Counted from the first letter of the stretch, positions 8,015 to 18,480 are shown. The stretch: 64,000 bases of DNA from Curtobacterium sp. PhB115 (GCF_003752025.1 NZ_RJKR01000005.1:434001-498000), one strand, 5' to 3'. Program-made: numbers and translations. Notes: generated by a model not told the origin, from the letters alone.

Positions 8015-9538
8015 TCATCGGACGCGCACCCGCGGGTCGAGGGCCGAGTAGGCCAGGTCGGCGAGGAAGTTGAACGCGATCGCCGTGATCGCGATGACGA
8101 GGAAGTACCCCATCACCGGGTTCACGTCCGTGATCGACAGACCGCTGTTGAACAGGCTGCCCATGCCGGAGATCGCGAAGACCCGCTCGGTGATGATCGC
8201 GCCACCGAGGAGGGCGCCGACGTCGGTCGCGACGAGGGTCGCGATCGGGATCAGCATGTTGCGGAGCGCGTGGCGCACGATGACGGTGCGCTCCGGCAGG
8301 CCCTTCGCACGGGCGGTGCGCACGTAGTCCTGGTCGAGGACCTCGAGCATGCCCGACCGGGAGTAGCGCGTGTAGCTCGCGAAGCTGATCAGCAGGAGCG
8401 AGATCGTCGGCAGCAGCAGGTGCGTGTAGGTGTCGATGCCGTTGATCCAGAAGTCACCGGTCAGACCGGGGGTCTCCGAACCGACCGTGGCGATCGGACG
8501 CGACACGTAGTTCTGCGTGTAGTCGATCCACGAGCGCATGAAGCGGTCGAGCAGGATCACGCCGGCGCTGAGGAAGGCGGTCAGCGCACCGATGCGCATC
8601 ATCAGGCCGCGGTCGTGGCCACCGACGAAGAAGCCGGACGCGAGGCCCACCAGGACCGTGACGACGGCGAGGATGAAGATCGTCGCGCCGGACGAGACGT
8701 TGAGCAGCCCCTGCAGCGCGAAGTAGCAGATGATCGCGACGAGGACGTTGATCCCCGCGACGAGCCATGCGCGGCGGTTCTTCGTGCCGGCGAGCAGCGC
8801 GACCATCGCGACACCGATGCCGGCGCTGAACAAGATGACGAAGACCGGGCCGAGCGACGGGTCCGTGAACCAGCCGGTCGCCTGCATCAGCAGCAGCATG
8901 CCCGCGGTCACGACGGCGCTGATCGCACCGACGACGAGGCGCCGCTTGAGGATGCCGCCGACCACGAGCTGGATGATCAACCCGACGACGATCGCGATGA
9001 GCACGAGGCTGACCGGTGGGATCTTCGGGTCGACCAGGAAGTTGTTGTAGTCCAGCGCGATGAACGACTTCAGGAGCACGGCCATCAGGAACGACGGCAG
9101 CGAGTACAGGAAGAAGCTGACCAGGGTGATCGAGTAGTCGAAGCCCGAGTAGACGCGGAGCGCGGTGACCACGCCGAGACCGATGCCGAAGATGATCGCC
9201 AGGATGAACGAGAACGTCACCAGCTGGATCGTCGAACCGACGGCCTGCGGCAGGAGCTGCGCGACGGGCTGGTTGCTGAACGTCGTGCCGAGGTCACACT
9301 GCCCGATCACGCACTTGCCGACGCCGGTGATCCAGATGCCCCAGCGGAGCGGCGGGATGACGTCGAGGTGTTGGGCAGCGACGCGGGCCGCGATGAGCTG
9401 GTCGCGGTTCGGCGAGTTGCTGCTCTGGAGGTCCTGCAGGGGGTTCCCCGCGATCGCCGCCAGGTTGTACATGATGAACGACGCGGCGATGAGGATGAGG
9501 ACCGAGACGAGGATCCGTCTCGCGATGAAACTCACCAT
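8015..9538 (-). CDS. Peptide ABC transporter permease (OppB/DppB family) with a large central insertion
   Basis: 507 aa, against about 310-330 aa for usual OppB proteins. The N-terminus (MVSFIARRILVSVLILIAAS) and the C-terminal third, with the EAA loop DYVRTARAKGLPERTVIVRHA, are standard. Between them, roughly residues 170-340, lies an extra stretch with several added hydrophobic helices (for example VVGLIIQLVVGGIL, VFVILFSAGIGVAMVALLAG, TIFILAVVTVLVGLASGFFV). The insertion stays in frame and keeps the local codon use. ATG at 9538, with GGAGAGG upstream. Confidence 0.9.
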   Translation of the reverse strand: MVSFIARRILVSVLILIAASFIMYNLAAIAGNPLQDLQSSNSPNRDQLIAARVAAQHLDVIPPLRWGIWITGVGKCVIGQCDLGTTFSNQPVAQLLPQAVGSTIQLVTFSFILAIIFGIGLGVVTALRVYSGFDYSITLVSFFLYSLPSFLMAVLLKSFIALDYNNFLVDPKIPPVSLVLIAIVVGLIIQLVVGGILKRRLVVGAISAVVTAGMLLLMQATGWFTDPSLGPVFVILFSAGIGVAMVALLAGTKNRRAWLVAGINVLVAIICYFALQGLLNVSSGATIFILAVVTVLVGLASGFFVGGHDRGLMMRIGALTAFLSAGVILLDRFMRSWIDYTQNYVSRPIATVGSETPGLTGDFWINGIDTYTHLLLPTISLLLISFASYTRYSRSGMLEVLDQDYVRTARAKGLPERTVIVRHALRNMLIPIATLVATDVGALLGGAIITERVFAISGMGSLFNSGLSITDVNPVMGYFLVIAITAIAFNFLADLAYSALDPRVRVR

Positions 9539-9711
9539 GGGCGATGGGTGCCTCTCCGGTGTGGTGGATCGTGCTGCTGGTCGTCCGATCGGGCGGCCCG
9601 AGCAGCAAGAGTACTGGTTCCCGCGATGCGGTCGTCGTCGAGCGCGCACTGCGGCGGGGTGCCGGGGGTGTCCGGCGATGGTGGTGCCGGGCAGGGTCCC
9701 GGCTCACGGGA

Positions 9712-9740
9712 GGGCGCCGGACTCATCGAGTCCGGCGCCC
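9712..9740 (-). terminator. Intra-operon hairpin after the substrate-binding protein gene
   Basis: GGGCGCCGGACTC and GAGTCCGGCGCCC form a perfect 13-bp stem with a 3-nt loop, 35 nt downstream of the lipoprotein stop codon. Such a hairpin between binding-protein and permease genes commonly lowers permease expression relative to the binding protein. That effect is inferred. Confidence 0.75.
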
Positions 9741-9775
9741 CCTCGTGTGTGGTGCTGATCAGCGACCGGTCAGGC

Positions 9776-11536
9776 TCACTTGGTCCAGTCCCAGACGTTC
9801 CAGACGATGCCCGTCTGGCCGCCGAAGTACTTGACACCCTTGATCTGCGAGCTCGTGGCGAAGAGGCCCGGGCTCTGGAACAGGGGCAGGCCGTAGCCCT
9901 CGTCGAACGCGATCTTGTCGATCTGCTGCTTCATCTCGTCCAGCTTGTCCTGGTCGAGCGTGGTCTGCGTCTCGACAGCGAGCTTCGAGGCCTCTTCGTT
10001 GGCGAACTTGTTGTAGTTGCCCTCGTTGTTGGTCTGGAAGAGCTGCGGGATCGCGGCGTTGCCGGCACCCGGGTTGACCCAACCGAAGATCGAGGCGTCG
10101 TAGTCGCCACCCGCGAGGAGCGAGGACCAGTCGGGCGAGCCGCCGTCGACGACCTTGATGCCGGCCTTGGCAGCCGAGGACTGGATCGCCTGGAACGCGT
10201 CCACGCGGTTCGGGTTCTCGGTGTTGTAGAGGATCTTGACCGACGGGGTGGCGCCGTTCAGGAGCTTCTTCGCCTCGGCGATGTCGACCTTCGAGAACTC
10301 GTCGGAGTCGTTCGCGGCGACGGCCTCGTCGTAGCCGTCCTGGCCCGGCAGGTAGAGCTGCGAGTCGAGGACCTTGGCGTCCTTGTTGATCGGGGTGACG
10401 ATCGACTTCAGGATCTGGTCACGCGGGATCGTGAGGAGGAATGCCTTGCGGACGTTCTCGTCCTTGAACACGGACGCGCCGAAGTTCAGGTCGAGGTGGT
10501 CGTAGGCGACCTGTGCACCCTCGATGACCTTGACGCCGGAGGCGGCGTCGAGGGCCTTGACGGTGTCGGCGGAGGCCTGCGGCTGGATCGCGTCGACCTC
10601 GCCGTTCTGGAGCGCCGTCACCTGGGCGTTGGCGTCACCGATGAAGCGGACGACGAGCTTGCCGAAGTTGACCTTGTGGTCGCCCTTGTACTCGGGGTTC
10701 GGCACGAGGGTCATCGACTGCTTGGGGGTCCAGGCGGAGACCATGAGCGGACCGCCGGAGACGAGCAGCTTCTTGTCGCTCGGCAGGCTGGTCTTGTCGT
10801 AGCCGGTGTTGACGAAGTCGGCGACCTTCTTGAGGGTCGAGTTCGCCGGAGCCGGGTCCTTCACGTCACCCGCGGGGGTGTCCTTGAGGGCCTTCAGGAG
10901 GGCGTCGGTCGTGGTGCCGGCCTCGTCCGCGACGACGTGCGCCGGGAACTGGATCGGGTTGACGAGGTTCCAGTCGACGTACGGGCTCTTGTACTTGAGC
11001 GTGATCGACGAGTCCGTGATGTCGGTCGGGTACTCCGTCTGGAACGGCGCCGCGGCGGCGAGGGAGAAGTACTGCGTCCCGCTCGTGACCTTGCCGTCGG
11101 CGTCCTGCGTCGCGGAGTCGTAGTAGCCGGAGTTCTGCGCCCAGCCGAGGAGGAGGTCGTCAGAGGTGATCGCCTTGCCGTCGGACCACTTCGCGTCCTT
11201 GTTCAGCGTGTACTTGACCGTCAGCGGGTCGTCGCTGAGCTTCTTGACCGTGCCGAGGTCGGTGTTCGGCGTGATCTTGTAGTCCTGACCCAGGGTCACG
11301 AACTGCGGCTGGGTCATGTAGTTGACCATGCCGTTCATGTCCAGGTTGCCCTGGGGGGTGTTGAAGTTGAACGACGTCACCTCGTTGACCTGCGCGATGG
11401 TGATGGTCTTGTTCGACGCCGAACCGGACTCGTTGGCACTCGGAGAGGTGGTGCAGCCGGCGAGGGCGATTGCTGCCGCCCCGGCCAGGGCGACGACGCC
11501 GAGCAGCTGGCGTCCCCGCTTCTTGGTGATGTTCAC
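9776..11536 (-). CDS. Peptide ABC transporter substrate-binding lipoprotein (OppA/DppA family)
   Basis: 586 aa extracytoplasmic solute-binding protein (family 5). The N-terminus has Lys/Arg residues, a hydrophobic stretch and the lipobox LAGC at residues 25-28, so the mature protein is lipid-anchored at Cys28. The GTG start at 11536 is chosen because AGGAGG precedes it and the signal peptide then has normal length; an upstream in-frame ATG at 11602 would add an unlikely leader. It feeds the permeases at 8015 and 6910. Ligand specificity cannot be read from sequence; peptides are the usual cargo. Confidence 0.92.
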   Translation of the reverse strand: MNITKKRGRQLLGVVALAGAAAIALAGCTTSPSANESGSASNKTITIAQVNEVTSFNFNTPQGNLDMNGMVNYMTQPQFVTLGQDYKITPNTDLGTVKKLSDDPLTVKYTLNKDAKWSDGKAITSDDLLLGWAQNSGYYDSATQDADGKVTSGTQYFSLAAAAPFQTEYPTDITDSSITLKYKSPYVDWNLVNPIQFPAHVVADEAGTTTDALLKALKDTPAGDVKDPAPANSTLKKVADFVNTGYDKTSLPSDKKLLVSGGPLMVSAWTPKQSMTLVPNPEYKGDHKVNFGKLVVRFIGDANAQVTALQNGEVDAIQPQASADTVKALDAASGVKVIEGAQVAYDHLDLNFGASVFKDENVRKAFLLTIPRDQILKSIVTPINKDAKVLDSQLYLPGQDGYDEAVAANDSDEFSKVDIAEAKKLLNGATPSVKILYNTENPNRVDAFQAIQSSAAKAGIKVVDGGSPDWSSLLAGGDYDASIFGWVNPGAGNAAIPQLFQTNNEGNYNKFANEEASKLAVETQTTLDQDKLDEMKQQIDKIAFDEGYGLPLFQSPGLFATSSQIKGVKYFGGQTGIVWNVWDWTK

Positions 11537-11855
11537 TCTGTGATCCTCCTGATGGAATGTGATCGAACGTGCAGGAGGCAAGGCTCCGCGGCGCGTTCGC
11601 AAGAACCATAGGTGCGTGCCGGAGGGGCCTCAAAATCTCCGGAGAAGTTGTTACACATCGGAAACGTGCGTGGCAGATCCTTGCGTGACACTGTGGATAC
11701 TTGCGTCTTGGTGGTGCTATACGCAACGCAGACGCTTGACGCCGCAAGCAATTCTGAACAGTCTTGCGGCGAGGGTTGAACCCGATGAACGCTCGTGGAA
11801 CGCCGCACGTCCTGCTCGGGGCGCATCCGACGGTGTCTGGCCGTAGCGTGAAGGC
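11537..11855. other. Divergent intergenic region between oppA-type and S9 peptidase genes
   Basis: 319 bp without a gene, containing the promoters for both divergent genes. It has an 8-bp inverted repeat GCCGCAAG / CTTGCGGC at about 11740-11771, a possible operator. No confident -35/-10 pair was assigned. Confidence 0.4.
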
Positions 11856-13862
11856 GTGCTCTCGAACCACATCGCCCACCTCCACGTCCCCTCCAGCCCG
11901 ACGCTCAGCGGCGACCCGCGCGACGGCAGGACCGCCTTCGTCACGGTCTCCCGCCCCGACCTCGACCAGGACGCCTACCGGACCACGATCGAACGGGTGA
12001 CCGCCGACGGCACCGCACGCTGGACCGCCGGCGACCACGACTCCGCGCCGACGCTGTCGCCGGACGGTCGCTCGCTCGCCTTCCTCCGCGTCGTCGCGGA
12101 CGAGCACGGCGGCCGCAACGCCCAGCTCGCAGTCGCCCCCGTCGACGGCGGCGAGGCCCGCGTCGTCACCGCGCTGCCCCTCGGCGCCGGTGCGCCGGTG
12201 TGGTCGCCGGACTCGACCCGGGTCGCCGTCACCGCCCGCTTCCCGGAGCCGGGCCGCTACGGTTCGGCACTGCCGGAGTCCGATCGCCGTCCGGCCGCCG
12301 ACGCCGAGGCGCCACGGCTGATCACCCGCCTCGACTTCCACGTCGACGGCACCGGGTACCTGGGCGACCGCCTGCAGCAGCTGGTCGTCGTGGACGTCAC
12401 CGACCGTGACGCCGCACCCGTGACCACCGCCCTGACGAGCGCGCCGTGCTCGCTCGGCTCGCCGACCTGGTACCCGGACGGCACCGCGCTGGTCGTGACC
12501 GCACCGCGTGACCTCGGCGCGGTCGAGACCCACGACGAGGACCTGTACCGCGTCGACGCCACCGACGGCACCCTCGCGCTCGTCGTCCGGACCGAGGGAT
12601 CTGCCGGTGCCAGCGTGTTCGGTCCGGACGGCACCCTGTACTACGTGGGCGCCTCGCACGCCGAGGGGCGACTCGTCGCCGAGCCCGAGGGACTCTGGGC
12701 AGCCCGGCCCGAGGCGGGCGAGACCACCGCGCCGACCGGTTCCGCAGCGCCCGTCCGCCTGACCGCGCGCGAGACCGTCGACGTCGACGGCGGCCCGGAG
12801 CTCCACGGCGAGGACGTCCTGGTGACCGTCCTCGACCGCGGCACCGCGACGGTCCGACGGGTGCCGGCCGGCACGACCACCCCGCTGCAGCTCGACGCCC
12901 TGCCCACCGTGCTCGGCGGACACGTCGTCGTCTCGGGGTTCGCCGTCGACGGTGACCTGCTGCTCGCCACGGTCGGCACGCCGTCCTCGCCCGGCGAGGT
13001 CGCCCTCGTCGACCTTTCGGCCGACGGTGCGGAGCCGACGACCCTCACCGACCTCGCCGCACCGCTCCGCGACGCCGACGGTGTCCGCCGCATCGAGGAG
13101 CTCAGCGGCACCTCGGCTGACGGCACCCCCGTGCACGGCTGGGTGGTCCTGCCCGAGGGCGACGGGCCGCACCCCGTGCTCCGCGTCGTGCACGGCGGAC
13201 CGTTCGGACAGGACACCTGGGCGTTCTTCGACGAGGCCCAGGTCTACGCGAGCGCGGGCTACGCCGTCGTCATCGGCAACCCGCGCGGTTCGGGCGGCTA
13301 CGGCCTCGAGCACGGTCGTGCCGTGATCGGCGCGATGGGGACCGTGGACGTCGACGACGTGCTCGCCCTGCTCGACGCCGCACTCGAGCGGCCCGACCTC
13401 GACGCCGCACGCGTGGGGATCATGGGCGGTTCGTACGGCGGCTTCATGACGAGCTGGGTCGCGGCGCACCACGGCGAGCGCTTCGCCGCCGCCTGGAGCG
13501 AGCGCGCGGTGAACGCGTGGGACTCCTTCGCCGGCAGCTCCGACATCGGCTGGTTCTTCGCGGACGCCTACGTCGGCGCCGACCCGGAGGAGCAGCGTCG
13601 CCGCAGCCCGCTGACGTACGCGGGCCAGGTGACGATCCCGTTCATGGTGGCGCACTCGGAAGAGGACTGGCGCTGCCCGATCGAGCAGGGGCACCGTCAG
13701 TTCGTCGCGCTGAAGCGCGCCGGGGTCGACGCGTCGTTCCTGGTGTTCCCGGGTGAGGGCCACGAGCTCTCCCGCTCGGGCCGTCCGCAGCACCGGGTGC
13801 AGCGGTTCGAGCACGTCCTGGCGTGGTGGGCGAAGCACCTGCCGGTCACGACGGTCGCCTGA
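11856..13862 (+). CDS. S9-family prolyl oligopeptidase-like serine peptidase
   Basis: 668 aa, no signal peptide, hence cytoplasmic. The N-terminal two thirds form a beta-propeller with TolB/WD40-like blades (SPDGRSLAFLR, SPDSTRVAVTARF). The C-terminal alpha/beta-hydrolase holds the triad: Ser526 in GGSYGGF, Asp604 in SEEDWRCP and His636 in GEGHELS. This is the acylaminoacyl-peptidase/DPP-like S9C layout. It may act on peptides imported by the adjacent, divergently encoded transporter, which is inference from position. The start is GTG. The last codons (TVA-stop) are the founder of the tandem repeat that follows. Confidence 0.93.
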   Translation: MLSNHIAHLHVPSSPTLSGDPRDGRTAFVTVSRPDLDQDAYRTTIERVTADGTARWTAGDHDSAPTLSPDGRSLAFLRVVADEHGGRNAQLAVAPVDGGEARVVTALPLGAGAPVWSPDSTRVAVTARFPEPGRYGSALPESDRRPAADAEAPRLITRLDFHVDGTGYLGDRLQQLVVVDVTDRDAAPVTTALTSAPCSLGSPTWYPDGTALVVTAPRDLGAVETHDEDLYRVDATDGTLALVVRTEGSAGASVFGPDGTLYYVGASHAEGRLVAEPEGLWAARPEAGETTAPTGSAAPVRLTARETVDVDGGPELHGEDVLVTVLDRGTATVRRVPAGTTTPLQLDALPTVLGGHVVVSGFAVDGDLLLATVGTPSSPGEVALVDLSADGAEPTTLTDLAAPLRDADGVRRIEELSGTSADGTPVHGWVVLPEGDGPHPVLRVVHGGPFGQDTWAFFDEAQVYASAGYAVVIGNPRGSGGYGLEHGRAVIGAMGTVDVDDVLALLDAALERPDLDAARVGIMGGSYGGFMTSWVAAHHGERFAAAWSERAVNAWDSFAGSSDIGWFFADAYVGADPEEQRRRSPLTYAGQVTIPFMVAHSEEDWRCPIEQGHRQFVALKRAGVDASFLVFPGEGHELSRSGRPQHRVQRFEHVLAWWAKHLPVTTVA

Positions 13863-13935
13863 GCGACGGTCGCCTGAGCGACGGTCGTCTGAGCGACGGT
13901 CGCCTGAGCGACGGTCGCCTGAGCGACGGTCGCTG
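13848..13935. repeat. 15-bp tandem repeat that duplicates the stop-codon region
   Basis: GAGCGACGGTCGCCT recurs five times head to tail from 13861, with one C-to-T variant and a diverging last unit. The unit is copied from the end of the peptidase gene, so every copy repeats the in-frame GCC-TGA. Each unit contains the small palindrome GCGAC-G-GTCGC. Confidence 0.9.
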
Positions 13936-13947
13936 ACGCGACCCGAT

Positions 13948-13995
13948 GACGGACTGGAGGCGCGGTGCCGGCTGGCACCGCGCCTCCGGTCCGTC
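13948..13995. terminator. Dispersed palindromic terminator, copy A
   Basis: A 22-bp stem with one T-G wobble and a 4-nt loop, containing GGAGGCGCGGTGCC and its complement. It lies between the convergent peptidase and gcvP genes. Close relatives occur at 25838-25884 and 50582-50621. Confidence 0.85.
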
Positions 13996-14021
13996 CGTGG
14001 GTGCGTCGAGGACGCGACCCG

Positions 14022-16943
14022 CTACGCGAACGCCTCCACCGGCGGGCACGCGCACACCAGGTTGCGGTCGCCGTACGCCTGGTCGATGCGGCGGACCGGC
14101 GGCCAGTACTTCCGGCCGCTGATGCCGGGCAGCGGGTAGACGGCCTGCTCGCGGGTGTAGGCGTGCGCCCACTCCCCCGAGATCACCGACGACGCCGTGT
14201 GCGGGGCGTGCACGAGCGGGTTGTCGTCCGCCGGCCACTCCCCGCGTTCGACCGCCGAGGCCTCGGCGCGGATGGCGAGCATCGCGTCCACGAACCGGTC
14301 GAGTTCGGCGAGGTCCTCGCTCTCGGTCGGCTCCACCATCAGGGTGCCGGCGACCGGGAACGACATCGTCGGCGCGTGGAAGCCGTAGTCGACCAGGCGC
14401 TTGGCGACGTCGTCCACGGTGATGCCCGTGGTGTCGCGCAGCGGTCGGAGGTCGAGGATGCACTCGTGTGCCACGAGACCGTTCTCGCCCGTGTAGAGCA
14501 CCGGGAACGCGTCGCGCAGTCGGGCCGCGATGTAGTTCGCCCCGAGCACGGCTGCCTCGGTCGCCCGGGTCAGCCCCTCGAGCCCCATCATCCGGACGTA
14601 GGTCCACGTGATGGGCAGGATGCTCGGGCTGCCGTACGGTGCGGCGCTGACCGGACCGCCGGCGTGTGCCAGGCGGTCGTCGGCGTCGGCTGACGTCGCA
14701 CCCGACCGGCGGTCGGCCTGCTGCGCGAACGGGTGCCCCGGCAGGAACGGCGCGAGGTGGGCCTTCGCCGCGACCGGACCGACACCCGGGCCGCCGCCGC
14801 CGTGCGGGATGCAGAACGTCTTGTGCAGGTTGAGGTGCGAGACGTCTCCGCCGAAGTCGCCGAAGCGCGCGTGGCCGAGCAGGGCGTTGAGGTTGGCGCC
14901 GTCGACGTAGACCTGGCCGCCGGCGTCGTGCACCGCGTCGCAGATCTCGCGGATGTCGTGCTCGTAGACCCCGTGGGTGGACGGGTACGTGATCATCAGT
15001 GCCGCGAGGGTGTCGGCGTGCTGCTCCGTCTTCGCGCGCAGGTCGCCGAGGTCGACGTTGCCGTTCTCGTCGCACGCGACCACGACGACCTTCATGCCGG
15101 CGAGCACGGCGGATGCGGCGTTCGTGCCGTGCGCGCTCGACGGGATCAGGCAGACGGTGCGCTCGGTGTCGCCGTTCGCCAGGTGGTACCCGCGGATCGC
15201 GAGGAGTCCGGCGAGCTCGCCCTGGCTGCCGGCGTTCGGCTGCAGGGACACGGTGTCGTACCCGGTGACCTCGGCCAGCCAGGACTCCAGGTCGCCGATC
15301 ACGTCGAGGTAGCCCTCGACGTCGCCGCGCGGTGCGAACGGGTGGATGTTCGCGAACTCCGGCCAGGTCACTGCGGCCATCTCGGTCGCCGCGTTGAGCT
15401 TCATCGTGCAGCTGCCGAGCGGGATCATGCCGCGGTCGAGCGCGTAGTCCTTGTCCGCCAGGTGCTTGAGGTAGCGCATCATGCGGGTCTCGCTGCGGTG
15501 CGCGCTGAACACGGGGTGCGTCAGGTACTCGCTCTCGCGCTGCAGAGCGGCCGGGAGGCCCGTGGCCGCGTCACGCACGGCGGCCTCGGTCGCGGGGACG
15601 GTCACGTCCGGTGCCCCGAACACGCCCGCCAGTCGGGTGACGTCGTCGGGGGTGGTCGTCTCGTCGACGGAGAGCTGGAACGTGTCCGCGTCCACCTGGT
15701 GCAGCAGGAAGTCGGCGTCCTGCGCGGCGGCGACGATCGCCTCGGCACGACCGGTGGCCCGCAGGGTGAGCGTGTCGAAGTACGCGTCGTGCACCACCCG
15801 GAGGCCGGCGTCCCGCGCGACCGCGGCGAGCGCCGTCGTGGTCCGGGCGACCCGGTTCGCGATGAAGCGGAGTCCCTCGGGCCCGTGGTAGACCGCGTAC
15901 ATCGAGGCCATCACGGCGAGCAGGACCTGCGCGGTGCAGATGTTGCTGGTGGCCTTCTCGCGGCGGATGTGCTGTTCGCGGGTCTGCAGGCTGAGGCGGT
16001 AGGCCATCGCACCGTCGGCGTCGAAGGACACCCCGACCAGGCGACCGGGCAGCTGGCGCTCGAGACCGGCACGGACGGCGAGGTACCCGGCGTGCGGGCC
16101 GCCGAAGCCGAGCGGGACGCCGAAGCGCTGGCTCGTCCCCACGGCGACGTCGGCGCCGAGGTCACCGGGGCTGGCGAGCAGGGTCATCGCGAGCAGGTCG
16201 GCCGCGACGACGGCGATGCCACCACCTGCGTGGACCCGCTCGATGACGGAGGACGGGTCGACGACACGACCGGAGGCGCCCGGGTACTGCACGATCACGC
16301 CGAACGCACCGTCGAGCTGGTCGTCGCTCGGGCCGGCGTCGGCCGCGAACGTCCGGAGCTCGATGCCGACGGCGTCCGCGCGGTGGTCGAGCAGTGCACG
16401 GGTCTGCGGCAGCAGGTCGTCGTCGACGAGGAACGCGTCGCCCTTGACCTTGGAGGCGCGACGGGCGAGGAGCATCCCCTCGACCACGGCGGTGCCCTCG
16501 TCGAGCATCGAGGCGCCGGCGGTGGCCATGCCCGTCAGGTCGGAGACCATCGTCTGGAAGTTGATGAGTGCCTCGAGCCGGCCCTGGGAGATCTCCGGCT
16601 GGTACGGCGTGTAGGCCGTGTACCAGCTCGGGTTCTCGAGCACGTTCCGCTGGATCACCGCGGGCGTGTGGGTGCCGTGGTAGCCGAGCCCGATCATGGC
16701 GCGGCGGACGGTGTTGCGTCCGGCCTTCGCGCGGAGTTCGGCGAGCGCCTCGGTCTCGCCGACGGCGGCCGGGATCACCGAGTCGGGGAGCGGAGCCGCG
16801 TGGATCGCCTCCGGGATCGCGGCGCGGACCAGGGCGTCGAGCGACGGCTGCCCGACGGCGTCGAGCATGACCTGCTGGTCGGCCGGGGTGGTGCCGATGT
16901 GGCGATCGGCGAAGGATGTCTGGAGGTTCTCGGACGCGGTCAT
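14022..16943 (-). CDS. gcvP: Glycine dehydrogenase (decarboxylating), P protein
   Basis: 973 aa, the usual length of the fused (homodimeric) P protein. It decarboxylates glycine and loads the aminomethyl group on lipoylated GcvH. Two type-I PLP-fold halves are visible; the cofactor-binding Lys is K708 in [16 protein letters not shown]. The start overlaps the gcvH stop by 4 nt (ATGA), so translation is coupled. Last gene of gcvT-gcvH-gcvP, controlled by the upstream glycine riboswitch. Confidence 0.98.
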   Translation of the reverse strand: MTASENLQTSFADRHIGTTPADQQVMLDAVGQPSLDALVRAAIPEAIHAAPLPDSVIPAAVGETEALAELRAKAGRNTVRRAMIGLGYHGTHTPAVIQRNVLENPSWYTAYTPYQPEISQGRLEALINFQTMVSDLTGMATAGASMLDEGTAVVEGMLLARRASKVKGDAFLVDDDLLPQTRALLDHRADAVGIELRTFAADAGPSDDQLDGAFGVIVQYPGASGRVVDPSSVIERVHAGGGIAVVAADLLAMTLLASPGDLGADVAVGTSQRFGVPLGFGGPHAGYLAVRAGLERQLPGRLVGVSFDADGAMAYRLSLQTREQHIRREKATSNICTAQVLLAVMASMYAVYHGPEGLRFIANRVARTTTALAAVARDAGLRVVHDAYFDTLTLRATGRAEAIVAAAQDADFLLHQVDADTFQLSVDETTTPDDVTRLAGVFGAPDVTVPATEAAVRDAATGLPAALQRESEYLTHPVFSAHRSETRMMRYLKHLADKDYALDRGMIPLGSCTMKLNAATEMAAVTWPEFANIHPFAPRGDVEGYLDVIGDLESWLAEVTGYDTVSLQPNAGSQGELAGLLAIRGYHLANGDTERTVCLIPSSAHGTNAASAVLAGMKVVVVACDENGNVDLGDLRAKTEQHADTLAALMITYPSTHGVYEHDIREICDAVHDAGGQVYVDGANLNALLGHARFGDFGGDVSHLNLHKTFCIPHGGGGPGVGPVAAKAHLAPFLPGHPFAQQADRRSGATSADADDRLAHAGGPVSAAPYGSPSILPITWTYVRMMGLEGLTRATEAAVLGANYIAARLRDAFPVLYTGENGLVAHECILDLRPLRDTTGITVDDVAKRLVDYGFHAPTMSFPVAGTLMVEPTESEDLAELDRFVDAMLAIRAEASAVERGEWPADDNPLVHAPHTASSVISGEWAHAYTREQAVYPLPGISGRKYWPPVRRIDQAYGDRNLVCACPPVEAFA

Positions 16944-17317
16944 GCGATGGACGCCCGGTACGCGTCGTGGTCCATCAGGTCCTCGGGGAAGGACGTGCCG
17001 TCCACCTTGATCTTGACGAGCCAGCCGGTGCCGAACGGGTCCTGGTTGACCGTGTCGGGGGCGTCGACCACGGCGTCGTTGACCGCGACGACCTCGCCCT
17101 CGATCGGCGCGAAGAGTTCGCCGACGCTCTTGGTCGACTCGATCTCGCCGATCTGCTCGCCAGCGGTGGTGGCGGTGCCGACGGCGGGGAGCTCGACGTA
17201 GACGACGTCACCGAGCTGCTCGGCGGCGTGGTCGGTGATGCCGACGGTGACGGTGTCGCCCTCGACGAGGAGCCACTCGTGGTCGGCCGTGTACTGGAGT
17301 GCGGTCTGGTCGGTCAT
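16940..17317 (-). CDS. gcvH: Glycine cleavage system H protein
   Basis: 125 aa lipoyl-carrier protein that shuttles the aminomethyl intermediate between GcvP and GcvT. The lipoylation site is K63 in [14 protein letters not shown], in the usual hairpin between the two half-domains. It sits 4 nt downstream of the gcvT stop and overlaps gcvP by 4 nt, so all three subunits come from one tightly packed transcript. Confidence 0.98.
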   Translation of the reverse strand: MTDQTALQYTADHEWLLVEGDTVTVGITDHAAEQLGDVVYVELPAVGTATTAGEQIGEIESTKSVGELFAPIEGEVVAVNDAVVDAPDTVNQDPFGTGWLVKIKVDGTSFPEDLMDHDAYRASIA

Positions 17318-17321
17318 GACA

Positions 17322-18425
17322 TCAGCCTTTCGTGGCGCGGCGGTAGAAGGGGAACGCGGTGACCGTGCTGGGGATGGCCGTGCCGCGGACGTCGATGTGG
17401 AGGAGTCGTCCCTCGGTGGCGAGCGCCGGGTCGACGAAGGCCATCGCGACGGGGTGGCCGAGCGTCGGGGAGAGTGCGCCGGAGGTGACGGTGCCGACGA
17501 CGGTCCCGTCCAGCACGACGTCGTACCCGGCGCGGGGAGCCCGGCGTCCCTCGGTGACCAGGCCGACGAGCACGCGTGCGTCCTCGGCCGGCGAGACCCC
17601 GGCGGCCCCGACGAAGTCGCCCTGCTTCGCGACGACCCGGCCGAGCCCGGCCTGCGCCGGTCGGACGTCGGTGCTGAGTTCGTGCCCGTACAGGGGCATG
17701 CCCGCTTCGAGTCGCAGGGTGTCCCGCGCTGCGAGTCCGGCTGGGACGACGCCGCGGTCGGCGCCCGCCTCGAGCAGGGCGTCCCAGATCGCCGGCGCGA
17801 CGTCGGGGGCGCTGTACAGCTCGAAGCCGTCCTCGCCGGTGTACCCGGTCCGGGCGACGAGCACCTCGGCGCCGTCGAACAGGGCGTGCAGCGCTCGGTA
17901 GTAGCCGAGGTCGTCGAGCGGGGTCTCCGGCTGCAGGCGGTCGGCGACGACGAGGGCGTCGAGCGTGCCCGCTGCCGCCGGACCCTGGATCGCGACGAGT
18001 GCGGTGCTGTCCGAGTCGTCCGAGACCGCGACGTCGAAGCCGTCGGTGCGCTCGGACAGCGCGGCGACGGCGACGTCGCGGTTCGCGGCGTTTGCGACGA
18101 CCAGGAACACGTCCTCGTCGGTGCGGTACACGACGAGGTCGTCGAGGATGCCGCCGTCCTCGGCGAGGAGCAGGGAGTACTTCGCGCGGCCGAGGGGCAT
18201 CGCGCCGAACGACCCGGCGAGCGCGTGGTCGAGGAACGCGACGGCGTCGAGGCCGGTCACGCCGATCTCGGCCATGTGCGACAGGTCGAAGACACCGGCG
18301 GCCTGGCGGACGGCGTGGTGCTCGGCGAGGTCGGACGAGTAGCGCACGGGCATGCGGTACCCGGCGAAGTCGGTGAAGGTGGCGCCGGCTGCTTCGTGAG
18401 CAGCCTCGAGTGGGGACGAACGCAT
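17322..18425 (-). CDS. gcvT: Glycine cleavage system T protein (aminomethyltransferase)
   Basis: 367 aa folate-dependent enzyme that releases ammonia and forms methylene-tetrahydrofolate. It has the typical start ([15 protein letters not shown]), [12 protein letters not shown] and the C-terminal folate/beta-barrel region. First gene of the operon. AGGAGAA lies before the ATG at 18425, and part of this ribosome site is sequestered by the GGAGTTC/GAACTCC pairing described for the riboswitch. Confidence 0.97.
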   Translation of the reverse strand: MRSSPLEAAHEAAGATFTDFAGYRMPVRYSSDLAEHHAVRQAAGVFDLSHMAEIGVTGLDAVAFLDHALAGSFGAMPLGRAKYSLLLAEDGGILDDLVVYRTDEDVFLVVANAANRDVAVAALSERTDGFDVAVSDDSDSTALVAIQGPAAAGTLDALVVADRLQPETPLDDLGYYRALHALFDGAEVLVARTGYTGEDGFELYSAPDVAPAIWDALLEAGADRGVVPAGLAARDTLRLEAGMPLYGHELSTDVRPAQAGLGRVVAKQGDFVGAAGVSPAEDARVLVGLVTEGRRAPRAGYDVVLDGTVVGTVTSGALSPTLGHPVAMAFVDPALATEGRLLHIDVRGTAIPSTVTAFPFYRRATKG

Positions 18426-18428
18426 GGC

Positions 18429-18480
18429 GGAGTTCTCCTGGCATCAGCAGGGCCCGACGACGATCGTCGGGTGGAACTCC
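18429..18480 (-). promoter_or_regulatory. Expression platform of the glycine riboswitch (ribosome-site sequestering stem)
   Basis: In the mRNA, GGAGTTC (18480-18474) is complementary to GAACTCC (18435-18429), which abuts the gcvT ribosome site and start codon. An inner hairpin (CCCGACGA/TCGTCGGG, 18453-18471) lies between them. The first strand directly follows the end of aptamer II, so glycine binding could free the ribosome site. Translational ON control is inferred from this layout. Confidence 0.65.

Noticed and set aside
7799..11611. Very long plus-strand open frame (over 1200 codons) opposite the peptide transporter genes
   Set aside because: Composition is Arg/Asp/Val/Leu-rich shadow coding of the opposite strand in high-GC DNA. 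The opposite frames have clear domains.
11160..13838. Long minus-strand open frame across the oppA/S9 peptidase boundary
   Set aside because: No domains, spans two real genes and their promoters. A GC-bias shadow.
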